Shown: positions 48,400 through 58,366, counted from the stretch's first letter. The stretch: DNA of 64,000 nt from Methanofastidiosum sp964630765 (GCA_964630765.1 CAZVXE010000001.1:1-64000), one strand, 5' to 3'. Made by a program: numbers and translations. The notes: generated by a model not told the origin, from the sequence alone.

Positions 48400-50001
48400 A
48401 TGGAAAGAAGAGCACTAATTAGCGTTACAAATAAAAATGGCCTCGAAACGTTTGCAAAAACTTTATCTAAACTTGGCTTTGAAATTGTATCAACTGGAGG
48501 CACATTAAAATTTCTTTTGGAAAATGGAATAGATGCAACTCCAATTGAAAAAATTACAGGATTTAAAGAAATGATTGGAGGTAGGGTAAAAACTCTACAT
48601 CCAAATATCCATGGTGGAATTCTTTATATCCGGGATGACAAAGGGCATGAAAATGAAATAAGTTCAGAAGGGATAAAACCAATAGATGTTGTTGTATGTA
48701 ACTTGTATCCTTTCAAAGAAACTGTAGCAAAGAACCCTTCTCTTGAAGATGCAATTGAAAACATTGACATCGGCGGAGTAACTCTTCTAAGGGCGGCCGC
48801 TAAAAATTTCAAATATGTAACTGTTATTGTGGACCCATCAGACTATGGTGGTGTCACTAAAGAGTTGTTAGAAAAAGGAAATACCTCTTACGAAACACGA
48901 AAGAAATTATGTGTCAAGGCTTTTTCCCATACCGCCGATTACGATAGTGCAATTGATTCTTATCTTTCAGAAGTCCTAACTGAAAATAAGAAGTTAAGAC
49001 TTTCTTATGATTCTGGTAAGGATCTAAGATATGGGGAGAATTGGCATCAAAAAGCACGTTTCTTCAAAAAAGATACTGTTGAGCCGTCAGCATCAAACAT
49101 GAAACAGCTTCACGGCAAAGCTCTTTCTTATAATAATTATCTTGATATTGAAGCAGCACTAAATGCTGCAAAGGAACTTTCTCATTACAATGCAGCAGTA
49201 ATTGTAAAACATCTAAATCCTTGTGGTATTGCTACAGGAAAGACTCTACTTGACGCATTGAAAAATGCTTGGGATGGAGATAGAGTATCTGCGTATGGCA
49301 GCATAATAGCTTTGACGAGAAAAGTAGATTTAGAAACAGCTTCTTTTCTCAAAGGCAAATTTGTTGAAGTTATAGTTGCTCCTTCTTTCGATGCAGATGC
49401 ATTAGAATTTTTGAAGAACAAGAGCAAAGATTTGAGAATCCTTGAAACGGGAAAACTTTTCACTTCTGAAGATAAAGTTTACAAATATTTGATTGGCGGG
49501 ATCATTGAACAGGATCGACCAAAAGGTCTTTATGAAAAATGGGAATGCGTTACAAATGAAAAATTTCCCGATAGTAAAAAGGATTTAGGCCTTTTTACCA
49601 TTATAGCAACTAAATATACAAAGTCAAACTCAATTGTTTTGGGGATGGAATACGAAAAAGCACAGTTTAAGGTATTAGGAAGTGGAGTTGGACAGCCAAA
49701 TAGAGTTGACTCACTTAAAAAACTTGCAATACCAAAAATATATGAGAATCTTGAAAATATGTGGAATGAAGAAAAGCCAAATATTGACAAAGAGGTCTTT
49801 TTCAAAGAAAAGATATCAGAGTGTGTTCTAGTTTCTGATGCCTTCTTCCCGTTCGATGATACTGTTAGAGTTGCAGCCGAGCATAATATAAAATTCATTA
49901 TCCAGTCTGGAGGCTCAATAAGGGACAAAGAGGTAATAGAAACATCAAATAAATTTGGCATCTCTATGATCTTCACTGGAATGAGATACTTCAATCACTA
50001 A
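48400..50001 (+). CDS. purH: Bifunctional AICAR transformylase/IMP cyclohydrolase PurH
   Basis: The 533-residue protein is a full-length bacterial-type PurH. The N-terminal MGS-like cyclohydrolase has ISVTNKNGLETFA, STGGT, GGRVKTLHPNIHGGIL and NLYPF. The AICAR transformylase has RYGENWHQ and VKHLNPCGIATG, with the catalytic Lys-His intact; W replaces the common P in YGENPHQ. The last two steps of IMP synthesis could therefore be done with 10-formyltetrahydrofolate. PurP offers a formate route to the same intermediate next door. ATG 48400 follows a GTG. Confidence 0.95.
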   Translation: MERRALISVTNKNGLETFAKTLSKLGFEIVSTGGTLKFLLENGIDATPIEKITGFKEMIGGRVKTLHPNIHGGILYIRDDKGHENEISSEGIKPIDVVVCNLYPFKETVAKNPSLEDAIENIDIGGVTLLRAAAKNFKYVTVIVDPSDYGGVTKELLEKGNTSYETRKKLCVKAFSHTADYDSAIDSYLSEVLTENKKLRLSYDSGKDLRYGENWHQKARFFKKDTVEPSASNMKQLHGKALSYNNYLDIEAALNAAKELSHYNAAVIVKHLNPCGIATGKTLLDALKNAWDGDRVSAYGSIIALTRKVDLETASFLKGKFVEVIVAPSFDADALEFLKNKSKDLRILETGKLFTSEDKVYKYLIGGIIEQDRPKGLYEKWECVTNEKFPDSKKDLGLFTIIATKYTKSNSIVLGMEYEKAQFKVLGSGVGQPNRVDSLKKLAIPKIYENLENMWNEEKPNIDKEVFFKEKISECVLVSDAFFPFDDTVRVAAEHNIKFIIQSGGSIRDKEVIETSNKFGISMIFTGMRYFNH

Positions 50002-50004
50002 TAT

Positions 50005-50691
50005 CTACCAAATTTTTGGGATTAATCTATATTTAACTTCTTTAGTATATTCAAAATAGCCATCTAGTTCTTTCTGTAAAGTTTTATCTTCAAGGTAAGT
50101 TCTTACTAATAATGGCACGATTGTAAATAAATTAATTGTTAACCCCCAGAAAGATCCCAATACCAAAGGTGTTGCAAAAGTATACATTATTCCGCTAATG
50201 TAGCCAGGATGCCTTACGTATGCGTATGGTCCACCTTTACATACTTTGTGCCCTCTTTCTTTTTGGATTCTAACAACTGTAGAGAAGAATTTATTCGATT
50301 TCTTTGCCCATAAGAATATTGATTGCCCAATTATGTAAAGAAGAATACCAACAATTACACCTAATAAAGGAAGCTTCGGAGTCCAACCAAAACGACCAAC
50401 ATCAAGAGCAGATAAAATTATCATGACAAAATAAGAAGGGGAGGATACCATGAAGTATATTTTGTCCCAGCTTTTCATTCCCTCTCCTGGTTTTAATCGT
50501 TCCGCAATTAGCCCGGTGTCATCTGATAAATAATAATAAGTTAGTAAAACAAAAAGGATATTCAATCCATTATAAATCCAACCTTGCCAATAATTTAAAC
50601 GGCCTGCACAAATAAAGGTAAGGGCCACTATCAATCCATAGCTAAGAATTCCTCTAATTATGATTTTATGACTTAATTTTGTTTCAGGCAT
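50005..50691 (-). CDS. Isoprenylcysteine carboxyl methyltransferase-family membrane protein
   Basis: The 228-residue protein has four to five hydrophobic segments (GLIVALTFICAG, GLNILFVLLTYYYL, VIVGILLYIIGQSIFLW, LVLGSFWGLTINLF). Its C-terminal motif is KVCKGGPYAYVRHPGYISGIMY, which is shared by ICMT and phospholipid methyltransferases. It should bind SAM at the membrane. The substrate (a lipid, quinone-like or prenyl compound) is not known. It interrupts the purine cluster on the opposite strand and its stop nearly touches that of purH. Confidence 0.83.
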   Translation of the reverse strand: MPETKLSHKIIIRGILSYGLIVALTFICAGRLNYWQGWIYNGLNILFVLLTYYYLSDDTGLIAERLKPGEGMKSWDKIYFMVSSPSYFVMIILSALDVGRFGWTPKLPLLGVIVGILLYIIGQSIFLWAKKSNKFFSTVVRIQKERGHKVCKGGPYAYVRHPGYISGIMYTFATPLVLGSFWGLTINLFTIVPLLVRTYLEDKTLQKELDGYFEYTKEVKYRLIPKIW

Positions 50692-50843
50692 GGTTTAGGA
50701 TATCGTTATAATTATTTAAAGTTAAGGATTCTTTATAGAATATACTTGTTGCCCGTCTTCAATTTATTAAGAAAATCTAAATTGTCAAAATCTCTAAATT
50801 TAATGATAAATATATTTAAATATCAGATATAATAAAGTCAAAT

Positions 50844-51770
50844 ATGAGTACCCCAAGTGATACCTCTTCTGGTTTTTCAAGAGAAGGAAAAGTTAAGAGA
50901 GTTTATGATGTTTCTGATAAGGAAATTGAATTTGAATTTACTGACAGGATATCTGTCTTTGACAAAATAATTCCCTCTAAGATTCCTTTCAAAGGAGAGA
51001 CACTTTGTAGGGAAGGGGCTTTCTGGCTTAAAGAGGCGGAGAAGTTAGGATTCCTAACTCACTTCATAAAAATAACAGATAAAAACAAGATGCTGGTCAA
51101 GAGGGTCAATATTATTCACGATTATAACAAAATTGATCACAAGACAAAAAATTATCTTATTCCGTTAGAATTTATTTGCAGACACTATGTTGCAGGTTCC
51201 CTCCATGATAGAATAAATAAGGGTAAGATAGATCCAAAAGAACTTGGATTTAGTAAAAAAACAGTTGAATATGGAGAAGAGCTGCCTGAGCCCTTTATTG
51301 AAACATCAACAAAGCTTGAACCTGTTGATAGGCCGTTGGAAAAGAAGGAAGCCTTGAGCATATCCAAACTTACAGAAGAAGAATACAAGAATATTCTTGA
51401 AACAATAATCAAAATGGATTCAAGGATGTCAAAGATAGTAGAAAAGGGTGGCTTAATTCATGTTGATGGGAAAAAGGAGTTCGGGATGAATGAAGACAGA
51501 ACTCTGATGTTTATTGACGTCTTTGGAACTGCAGACGAAGATAGATTCTGGGATAAGAAACTGTACGAAGAAGGCCAGATGGTAGAACTTTCAAAGGAAT
51601 TTGTAAGGCAATATTATATTAAGACAGGATACAAAAAATCGTTATACGATGCAAGGGATGAAGGTCGACCCGAACCAGATATACCTGCATTACCTGAAAA
51701 TATGGTGAAGGATGTATCCAATCTTTACATAGATATGTATGAAAGAATTACTGGAGAAAAATTTAGGTGA
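50844..51770 (+). CDS. purC: SAICAR synthetase PurC
   Basis: The 308-residue protein begins the main purine operon. It has GKVKRVYDVSDKEIEFEFTDRISVFD, then FICRHYVAGSLHDR and KKEFGMNEDRTLMFIDVFGTADEDRFW, which are SAICAR synthetase motifs. It adds aspartate to CAIR with ATP. A TATA-like AAATATATTTAAA lies about 30 nt upstream. Its stop TGA is part of the AGGTGAT ribosome site of purS. Confidence 0.93.
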   Translation: MSTPSDTSSGFSREGKVKRVYDVSDKEIEFEFTDRISVFDKIIPSKIPFKGETLCREGAFWLKEAEKLGFLTHFIKITDKNKMLVKRVNIIHDYNKIDHKTKNYLIPLEFICRHYVAGSLHDRINKGKIDPKELGFSKKTVEYGEELPEPFIETSTKLEPVDRPLEKKEALSISKLTEEEYKNILETIIKMDSRMSKIVEKGGLIHVDGKKEFGMNEDRTLMFIDVFGTADEDRFWDKKLYEEGQMVELSKEFVRQYYIKTGYKKSLYDARDEGRPEPDIPALPENMVKDVSNLYIDMYERITGEKFR

Positions 51771-51775
51771 TTTAT

Positions 51776-52018
51776 TTGAAGGTGGAAATTAAAGTTGGAT
51801 TAAAGGAAGGAATTACAGACCCTGAGGGCCTTAATATCAAAAAATCCCTGAAATTACTAAGTTTTGATAATGTCGAAAATGTTGAAGTAAAAAGAAGCTA
51901 CGTCATAGAGATAAGTGGAAAGGATGAAAAGAAGATCAGAGAAGACGTTGACATGATGTGCAAAAAACTCCTGATTAATCCTGTAATCCACGATTATGAA
52001 GTGGAAATGATAAAATGA
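51776..52018 (+). CDS. purS: Phosphoribosylformylglycinamidine synthase subunit PurS
   Basis: The 80-residue protein (KVEIKVGLKEGITDPEGLNIKKSLKLL) is the small bridging subunit of the three-part FGAM synthase, linking PurQ and PurL. A GTG at 51767 is in frame, but AGGTGAT at 51765-51771 points to TTG 51776. Its end overlaps purL by 4 nt. Confidence 0.92.
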   Translation: MKVEIKVGLKEGITDPEGLNIKKSLKLLSFDNVENVEVKRSYVIEISGKDEKKIREDVDMMCKKLLINPVIHDYEVEMIK

Positions 52019-54324
52019 GTAGCAAACAAAATGTTTTTGAAATTAATCTTGACTTGCCTGACGAAAAACTTCTAGAGTTAAGTAGGAAGATAGGGATAGG
52101 ACTTTCCATAGATGAAATGAAGTCAGTCAAAAATTACTTTAGAGAGCAAGGTAGGAATCCAACAGATATTGAAATACAGGCTATAGGCCAGGCATGGTCA
52201 GAGCACTGCTGTTATAAATCATCAAAGAGTTTGTTGAAAAAATTTATTTTTAATATTGAGGCACCACAGAATATTTTTGTCATAAAGGAAGATGCTGGAG
52301 TAGTCGAGTTTGATAAAGATTACGCTTATGTTTTGGCTCTAGAAAGCCACAATCATCCATCTGCAGTTGAGCCATATGGAGGAGCGGCTACTGGAATTGG
52401 TGGAATTCTTAGAGATGTTGTATGTATGGGGGCACAACCTGTTGCTCTAATAGACCCTATATTTTTTGGGCCATTAGATTTACCTTACGACCAACTACCA
52501 AAGGGTGTAAAACATCCCGAATTCATATTTAGAGGAGTAGTTGCTGGAATTAGAGACTATGGGAACAGAGTAGGAATCCCAACTGTATCTGGGTCAGTTT
52601 ACTTCCACCCAGGATATACAGGTAACTGCCTTGTAAATGTCGGATGTGTTGGAATAATTAAGAAGGACGATATAATCCACAGTAGAGTCAAAGAGCTTGG
52701 GGATATCTTCGTTATGGTCGGTGGAAAGACCGGCAGAGATGGTATTCATGGTGTAAACTTCGCATCCGCAGAGCTTGATGAAGAGTCAGAAACATCTTCA
52801 CGTTCTGCAGTTCAAGTAGGAGACCCAATAACAAAAGAACCATTAATACATGCTTGTCTTGAAGCTAATACGAAAAAACTTCTGAATGGTATGAAGGATT
52901 TAGGTGGTGGAGGCCTATCGTGTGTAGTGGGAGAAATGGCCCACGCCGGTGGTTTTGGAGCTAAAGTCAATTTAGAAAAGGTATTGTTAAAAGAAAAAGG
53001 GATGAAACCCTGGGAAATATGGGTATCAGAATCACAAGAAAGGATGATGCTTGCAGTGTCCAAAGAGAATCTCAAGGAGGTTCTTGATATTTTTGATAAG
53101 TGGGACGTTAATGCGGCCATTATTGGTGAAACAATTACTGAGAGGAGAGTCTTGGTATACTACGAAGGAGAAAAGATATTTGACATGGATTCAGAATTTT
53201 TAACGGGTGGACCACTATATGCAAGAGATGTCAAAATAGTCAAAAGAGATCAGAAAGATATCCAAACTCAAGCACCTAAAGATACAAATGAAATATTAAT
53301 AAAAATGCTTTCAGACCCAAATATCGCATCAAAGGATTGGGTTATTCTACAATATGACCACACTGTTAGAGGATCAACTTCACTTACCCCATTGTATGGA
53401 GATGTTGTTAACTTTTCACCACAAGACTCTGCTATTATAAAGCCAGTAGAAGAGCTTAACAAGGGATTGGTAGTTTCAACAGCGGTAAATCCATTCTTAT
53501 TGGAATATGATCCTTACTGGGGAGCAGCTTCTGCTATAGATGAAATCTACAGAAATATAGTTGCAGTTGGCGGTAAACCTCACTCCTTGGCAGATTGTCT
53601 CAACTTTGGGAACCCAGAGAAACCTGAGAGGTTCGGGGACTTTTATCAAGCTGTAATGGGATTAAACTTTGCTACGAAAGATCTCCAGATATCATTTTCA
53701 TCGGGCAATGTAAGCCTTTACAATGAAAGCATGGTTGGGAGTTGCCCTCCAACACCAACTATCGTTGGAATCGGTATAATTGATGATGTAGATAAAAAAA
53801 TCAGTTCCAACTTCAAGAAAGAACAAAATTCAATATATCTTATTGGTAATACTGAAAGAGAATTTGGTGGTTCATTATACTACAGGATTTTAGGAATAGA
53901 CGGAGGAATTGCCCCTAAAATGAATCCTGAGAACTTGATACATTTTTCAAAGGCCCTACTTGATTCAATGCAAAAAGGTATTGTGAAAAGCTGTCATGAT
54001 TTAAGCGAAGGGGGCTTAGCCGTTGCTATTGCTGAAATGGCATTTGGTAGTGATTATGGCGCAGAAATTGAATTGCCAATTATAAAAAGTATGAGGGCAG
54101 ACGAATTTATCTTTTCAGAATCAAATACCAGGTGGGTAGTTGAAGTAAAAGACGAAAAAGAGTTTGAATCGTTGTTCAGCAAAAATAAAGTACCTTTCAT
54201 AAAAATTGGAAAAGTATCAGGAAAATATCTACGGATAAAACAGAATGGGAATACAATAGTAGATGCTCCTGTTGAGAAATTAAGGGATAAATGGAAAAAT
54301 GCAATCTGGGAGCATATGGGGTGA
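52015..54324 (+). CDS. purL: Phosphoribosylformylglycinamidine synthase subunit PurL
   Basis: The 769-residue protein is the small-type PurL used with separate PurS and PurQ. It has QAWSEHCCYKSSK, LESHNHPSAVEPYGGAATGIGG, VSGSVYFHPGYTGN and a second half with SLADCLNFGNPEKPE and CHDLSEGGLAVAIAEMAFG. These are the two ATP-binding and AIR-synthetase-like halves. It converts FGAR to FGAM with ammonia channelled from PurQ. Neighbours purS and purQ complete the enzyme. Confidence 0.96.
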   Translation: MSSKQNVFEINLDLPDEKLLELSRKIGIGLSIDEMKSVKNYFREQGRNPTDIEIQAIGQAWSEHCCYKSSKSLLKKFIFNIEAPQNIFVIKEDAGVVEFDKDYAYVLALESHNHPSAVEPYGGAATGIGGILRDVVCMGAQPVALIDPIFFGPLDLPYDQLPKGVKHPEFIFRGVVAGIRDYGNRVGIPTVSGSVYFHPGYTGNCLVNVGCVGIIKKDDIIHSRVKELGDIFVMVGGKTGRDGIHGVNFASAELDEESETSSRSAVQVGDPITKEPLIHACLEANTKKLLNGMKDLGGGGLSCVVGEMAHAGGFGAKVNLEKVLLKEKGMKPWEIWVSESQERMMLAVSKENLKEVLDIFDKWDVNAAIIGETITERRVLVYYEGEKIFDMDSEFLTGGPLYARDVKIVKRDQKDIQTQAPKDTNEILIKMLSDPNIASKDWVILQYDHTVRGSTSLTPLYGDVVNFSPQDSAIIKPVEELNKGLVVSTAVNPFLLEYDPYWGAASAIDEIYRNIVAVGGKPHSLADCLNFGNPEKPERFGDFYQAVMGLNFATKDLQISFSSGNVSLYNESMVGSCPPTPTIVGIGIIDDVDKKISSNFKKEQNSIYLIGNTEREFGGSLYYRILGIDGGIAPKMNPENLIHFSKALLDSMQKGIVKSCHDLSEGGLAVAIAEMAFGSDYGAEIELPIIKSMRADEFIFSESNTRWVVEVKDEKEFESLFSKNKVPFIKIGKVSGKYLRIKQNGNTIVDAPVEKLRDKWKNAIWEHMG

Positions 54325-54328
54325 TTCA

Positions 54329-55096
54329 ATGGACAGGTCTGAGATTAAAGTTTGTGTTTTAAGAATAGAGGGAACAAACAATGAAGATGAAATGTACTAC
54401 GCTTTCAAGAGGTTAGGGGCCTCTCCTGAACTTGTTCATTTGAAAGATCTCAAAGATATATTTGATTATAATTGCCTTATGATCCCCGGAGGATTTTCTG
54501 CCGGGGATTATGTAAGAGCTGGAGCAATATTTGCCTCAAGGATAAGAGCAAGGATGGCAAATAACTTGCATAAATTCATAGACGAAGGCTGGCCTGTAGG
54601 CGGAATTTGTAATGGATTTCAAGTTCTAGTTGAGCTTGGAGTACTACCTGGATTTAAAAGAATGGATTATCCTGATGCATGTCTATTTTTGAATAATTCT
54701 GCAAGATTTGAATGTAGACCAACATTACTAAAACATGAAAACAAAGGCAAGTGTGTCTTCACAAGAAATATACCTAGAGGAGAAGTAATGCTTGTTCCAT
54801 CAGCTCATGGAGAAGGGAAGCTACTGTTCCCAAGAGAAAAGGAAAAAGAATACTTTGATAGATTATTTGAAAATGATCAAGTTGTATTTAGATATGTCGA
54901 TAAAGACGGAGAATATGCGGGATATCCTTGGAATCCAAATGGCTCGGCACACAATATAGCCGGTATTTGTAATGAGGCTGGAAATGTATTCGGGATGATG
55001 CCACATCCAGAAAGGGCTTATTTCGATAAAAATAAGAATGGGATTTCTGGTATGAAACTCTTTGAATCAGTTTTAAAATATATAGAGGAAAAATAA
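54329..55096 (+). CDS. purQ: Phosphoribosylformylglycinamidine synthase subunit PurQ
   Basis: The 255-residue protein is a class I glutamine amidotransferase. It has MIPGGFSAGDYVRAGA, the nucleophile in GWPVGGICNGFQVLVELG (Cys), and a late MMPHPERAYF (His-Glu). It supplies ammonia to PurL. Start ATG 54329 is supported by a GGGGTGATT ribosome site that includes the purL stop codon. Confidence 0.94.
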   Translation: MDRSEIKVCVLRIEGTNNEDEMYYAFKRLGASPELVHLKDLKDIFDYNCLMIPGGFSAGDYVRAGAIFASRIRARMANNLHKFIDEGWPVGGICNGFQVLVELGVLPGFKRMDYPDACLFLNNSARFECRPTLLKHENKGKCVFTRNIPRGEVMLVPSAHGEGKLLFPREKEKEYFDRLFENDQVVFRYVDKDGEYAGYPWNPNGSAHNIAGICNEAGNVFGMMPHPERAYFDKNKNGISGMKLFESVLKYIEEK

Positions 55097-55098
55097 AA

Positions 55099-56490
55099 AT
55101 GTGCGGCATATTAGGTACTTCATCAAATAATTCTGCATATGAGTGCTATAGAGGGCTTTTAGCTATTCAGCACAGGGGACAAGATTCTGCAGGTATACTA
55201 TCATTTGATGGGATAGTCCATCAGAAAAAGGAAAAAGGTCTTGTGTTGAATGTTTTCAATAAGGAAGAGTTATCAAAGCTTGAAGGTTCTAAAGCCATAG
55301 GGCATGTAAGGTATCCAACAGCTGGAACAAACACCCTTTGTGAAGCTCAGCCTTTCTTTTTGAGCTATCCTTATGGAATCGGTCTTGCACATAACGGTAA
55401 TATTACGAATTATCAGGATTTAAAGGTGGAACTTGAAGGGAAGCATAGATGCATTCATTCAAAGTCAGACACCGAAGTCATGATAAATATTCTTTCAGAA
55501 GAGTTAATGAAAAACGATACTTTTGAGGCCATCAAAGGAACTATGGAAAGAATTGATGGCAGCTATTCTGCAGTTATGATGTTACCAAAAAAACTCATAG
55601 CTTTCAGAGACCCTTATGGAAACAGACCATTAGTATTCGGAGAAAAAACGAATTTGGATGAAACTGCCTTTTCTTTTTCTTCAGAAAGTGTTGGTCTTGA
55701 CGTGAATGGTTATTCTCTTGTTAGGGATTTACTGCCTGGTGAAGCTATAGTTGTTGAAGATAATAGTGCCGAAAAGAGATTATTATGCCCAAAAGGTAGG
55801 GCTCACTGTATGTTTGAATGGGTCTATTTTTCAAGACCAGATTCTGTTATAGAGGGCAAAAGTGTCTACGAAGCTAGAATGGAACTGGGGAGAAACATAG
55901 AATTTGAAGGAGAAGGTGATGTAGTAATACCTGTACCTGACACTGCGAGAACAGCTGCTTTAGGATTTTCTGAAAAGTATGGGATTAAGCAAAGGGAAGG
56001 TTTGATAAAAAACAGGTACATTGGAAGAACTTTCATCATGCCAACTCAAATATCAAGAGATGTGGCAGTTAGAGATAAACTAAACGTAATAAAAGGAGAA
56101 ATTAGGGGAAAAAGAGTAATTCTTGTTGATGATAGTATAGTTAGAGGAACAACGAGCAAGAGAATAGTTACAATGCTAAGGGATAATGGCGCCAAAGAAG
56201 TTCATATGATTTCTACTTGCCCCCCTATAAAACATCCATGTTATTATGGTATAGATATGCCTACTGAAAAGGAGTTAATTGCAGCGCGAAACACAGATGA
56301 TGTTGCAGAAATGATTGGTGCGGACTCAGTTACATACCAGACGATAAAAGGCCTAGTAAAGGCAATTGGGCTTAAAAAAGATGAACTATGCCTTGCATGT
56401 CTTAATGGAGATTATCCAACACACATACCTGAAGAAACAAGGAATTCCCTAACAAAAACAAGGGAATGTGAGAGAACTGGAGAGATATAG
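55099..56490 (+). CDS. purF: Amidophosphoribosyltransferase PurF
   Basis: The 463-residue protein starts MCGILGTSS, so Cys2 is the Ntn glutaminase nucleophile without a propeptide. RGQDSAGI and GLAHNGNITN follow in that domain. The PRPP site is VILVDDSIVRGTTSK (about 342-356), and a C-terminal ELCLACLNGDYP is present. It makes phosphoribosylamine, the first step of the pathway. It begins 2 nt after the purQ stop. Confidence 0.95.
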   Translation: MCGILGTSSNNSAYECYRGLLAIQHRGQDSAGILSFDGIVHQKKEKGLVLNVFNKEELSKLEGSKAIGHVRYPTAGTNTLCEAQPFFLSYPYGIGLAHNGNITNYQDLKVELEGKHRCIHSKSDTEVMINILSEELMKNDTFEAIKGTMERIDGSYSAVMMLPKKLIAFRDPYGNRPLVFGEKTNLDETAFSFSSESVGLDVNGYSLVRDLLPGEAIVVEDNSAEKRLLCPKGRAHCMFEWVYFSRPDSVIEGKSVYEARMELGRNIEFEGEGDVVIPVPDTARTAALGFSEKYGIKQREGLIKNRYIGRTFIMPTQISRDVAVRDKLNVIKGEIRGKRVILVDDSIVRGTTSKRIVTMLRDNGAKEVHMISTCPPIKHPCYYGIDMPTEKELIAARNTDDVAEMIGADSVTYQTIKGLVKAIGLKKDELCLACLNGDYPTHIPEETRNSLTKTRECERTGEI

Positions 56491-56503
56491 GGATAGTGAT
56501 ATT

Positions 56504-58015
56504 TTGAGCGAAGTATGGGCTGTTGTTGGTGGAGGGGCAAGAGAGTGGGCTTTAGCAGAATCAATTACTAGATCTAAGAATGTCTCAGAAGTCCATGTAC
56601 TCCCTGGAAATCTTGGTGGGGCATTTGAAAAAAAATGCGTCTGGCCAATTGGAAACGATAGAGTCAAGATAAAGAATTTTGATGACGTAAAGCAGTTTTT
56701 TATCGATTACAAACAAGAGATTCAAGAAAATAACGGTAGGGTAAAGAGACTTGATGATCTTAATGATATTATTTCTTATCTTTCCGAAAATAATATTGAC
56801 ATGGTGATTGGGGGCCAAGAAAAATACCTATCGCTTGGACTAAAAGAAAGTTGCGAAAAAAAAGGAATACCTTGTTGGGGGCCAACATCTAAGGCTATGA
56901 TAGTAGAAGCAGATAAATGCAACACCAATGACCTTATGAAAAAATGGGGTATACCGTGCCCCCCTTTTGAAAATTTTTATAGCCCTGAATCAGCAAAGGC
57001 TTTTCTGAATGAAAATTTCGGTAAAAACGGAAAGAAATACGTTGTAAAGTATCCATATTTACTTGATGGAAAAGGATCAAGAGTGTGTAATACTCTTGAA
57101 GAGGCTCTGAGTGCTGTTGATGACTTTATGATATCTGGTGTTATTTGTAAGCCTGTGGATAAATTGACCATAGAAGAAAGGCTCTATGGCGAAGAGGTAA
57201 TGGTTTTCTATGCAGTTCATGAAGGTAATGTGAAATATCTTGGGAGTGCAAAAGATTTTCCGGAAAGATTTGATCCAGAAGATACTTTCTTGATTGAGAG
57301 ATTTAACAAAAGAATGGGCCACCCAAGTGAAATGGTAAACTACATAACAGGCGGGATGGGTGTTGTCGCCCCACATCCACTTTTGAAGGACAGAGAAGAT
57401 TTAGTTAAGAAAATTGAGGATATTATAGTTGTTCCTTTTTTAACAAATCTCTTAGAAGAGGAAAAACTAGCTTTCAATGGAATAATCTACTTTGGTCTAT
57501 GTGCCTTAAAGGAGAATAATACTTACAACTTTTATGTATTTGAAATAAACGGGAGGGATGGATCACCCGAAGCAGAAGGCAGGTGGCCAACAATAGAGAC
57601 TTCTCTTTATGATATAGCAAAAAAGAGTTATGAAGGAAAACTTGAAGATCTAAATGTCAAGTTTAAAGACAATGTTTGTGTTGGGGTATTTACAGTAAGC
57701 GGAAGCTTCCCTTGGTTTAGGGGGTGTGGATTTGAAGCTTCTCAAATGCCTCCGGGATATCCCGGAAAACATCTTACAGGCCAAGTGATAGATTATTCTA
57801 ACGAAATCCCACACAATTCATTCCACAGGCATGCTGGCACATTTATTACTCAAACTGGTAATGTTGCTGTTGGTGGAGGACGAGTTATACTTGGTGGCGG
57901 ACTGGCAAGTACGTATAGCGAGGCAAGCAAAATAGCATATGAAGTCATATCAGATAAATATATTAGATTTGTTGGTAAAAGTTTCAGAAAAAAAATTGGA
58001 GAAGGTATCGACTAA
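56504..58015 (+). CDS. purD: Phosphoribosylamine-glycine ligase PurD, with extra segments
   Basis: The protein of about 503 residues is an ATP-grasp enzyme with VWAVVGGGAREWALAESI (N domain), NIDMVIGGQEKYLSLGL, GPTSKAMIVEADKCNTNDLMKK, EEVMVFYAVH and a Mg region EINGRDGSPEAEGRWP. It is longer than usual (about 430), with an inserted stretch near 60-80 and more in the C-terminal part. I choose TTG 56504 rather than GTG 56468, which would extend the protein across the end of purF. It makes GAR in the cytoplasm. Confidence 0.88.
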   Translation: MSEVWAVVGGGAREWALAESITRSKNVSEVHVLPGNLGGAFEKKCVWPIGNDRVKIKNFDDVKQFFIDYKQEIQENNGRVKRLDDLNDIISYLSENNIDMVIGGQEKYLSLGLKESCEKKGIPCWGPTSKAMIVEADKCNTNDLMKKWGIPCPPFENFYSPESAKAFLNENFGKNGKKYVVKYPYLLDGKGSRVCNTLEEALSAVDDFMISGVICKPVDKLTIEERLYGEEVMVFYAVHEGNVKYLGSAKDFPERFDPEDTFLIERFNKRMGHPSEMVNYITGGMGVVAPHPLLKDREDLVKKIEDIIVVPFLTNLLEEEKLAFNGIIYFGLCALKENNTYNFYVFEINGRDGSPEAEGRWPTIETSLYDIAKKSYEGKLEDLNVKFKDNVCVGVFTVSGSFPWFRGCGFEASQMPPGYPGKHLTGQVIDYSNEIPHNSFHRHAGTFITQTGNVAVGGGRVILGGGLASTYSEASKIAYEVISDKYIRFVGKSFRKKIGEGID

Positions 58016-58201
58016 TCAATATTATATTATTTTAATATCCTTACCAACTCATTTTTAGTTAAATTTAATAAAAGTATGTAAATGTTCCTTTTTATTCCAG
58101 AAATTAATATTTTTTTCATTTATTTACATAATCAACCTTATAAACTAAAAGTACATTTTATTTTTAGGGCCATTAATGGCCAAACAAAAGGAGTAATTAA
58201 A

Positions 58202-58366
58202 ATGTATGGTGAAAATAGAGGAGGATATGATAGACCTCCTCGTGAAATGCACAAGGCAACATGTGCAAGTTGTGGACAGGAAACTGAAGTTCCATTCAAA
58301 CCAGATGGCTCAAGACCTGTTTACTGCAAGGAATGTTACCAGAAGAAAAACCCAAGAAGGTATTAA
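58202..58366 (+). CDS. Small CxxC-x17-CxxC zinc-binding protein
   Basis: The 54-residue protein (MYGENRGGYDRPP...) has an arginine- and glycine-rich start and a zinc site CASCGQETEVPFKPDGSRPV followed by CKEC. It matches CxxC-x17-CxxC proteins that are widespread in archaea and some bacteria; some bind RNA or ribosomes, but no function is fixed. ATG 58202 follows GGAG at about 58190. It sits inside the purine cluster with gaps on both sides, so it is probably its own unit. Confidence 0.8.
   Translation: MYGENRGGYDRPPREMHKATCASCGQETEVPFKPDGSRPVYCKECYQKKNPRRY

Noticed and set aside
58082..58201. Upstream extension of the small CxxC protein
   Set aside because: The extra residues are hydrophobic and AT-driven, and the ribosome site lies before ATG 58202.
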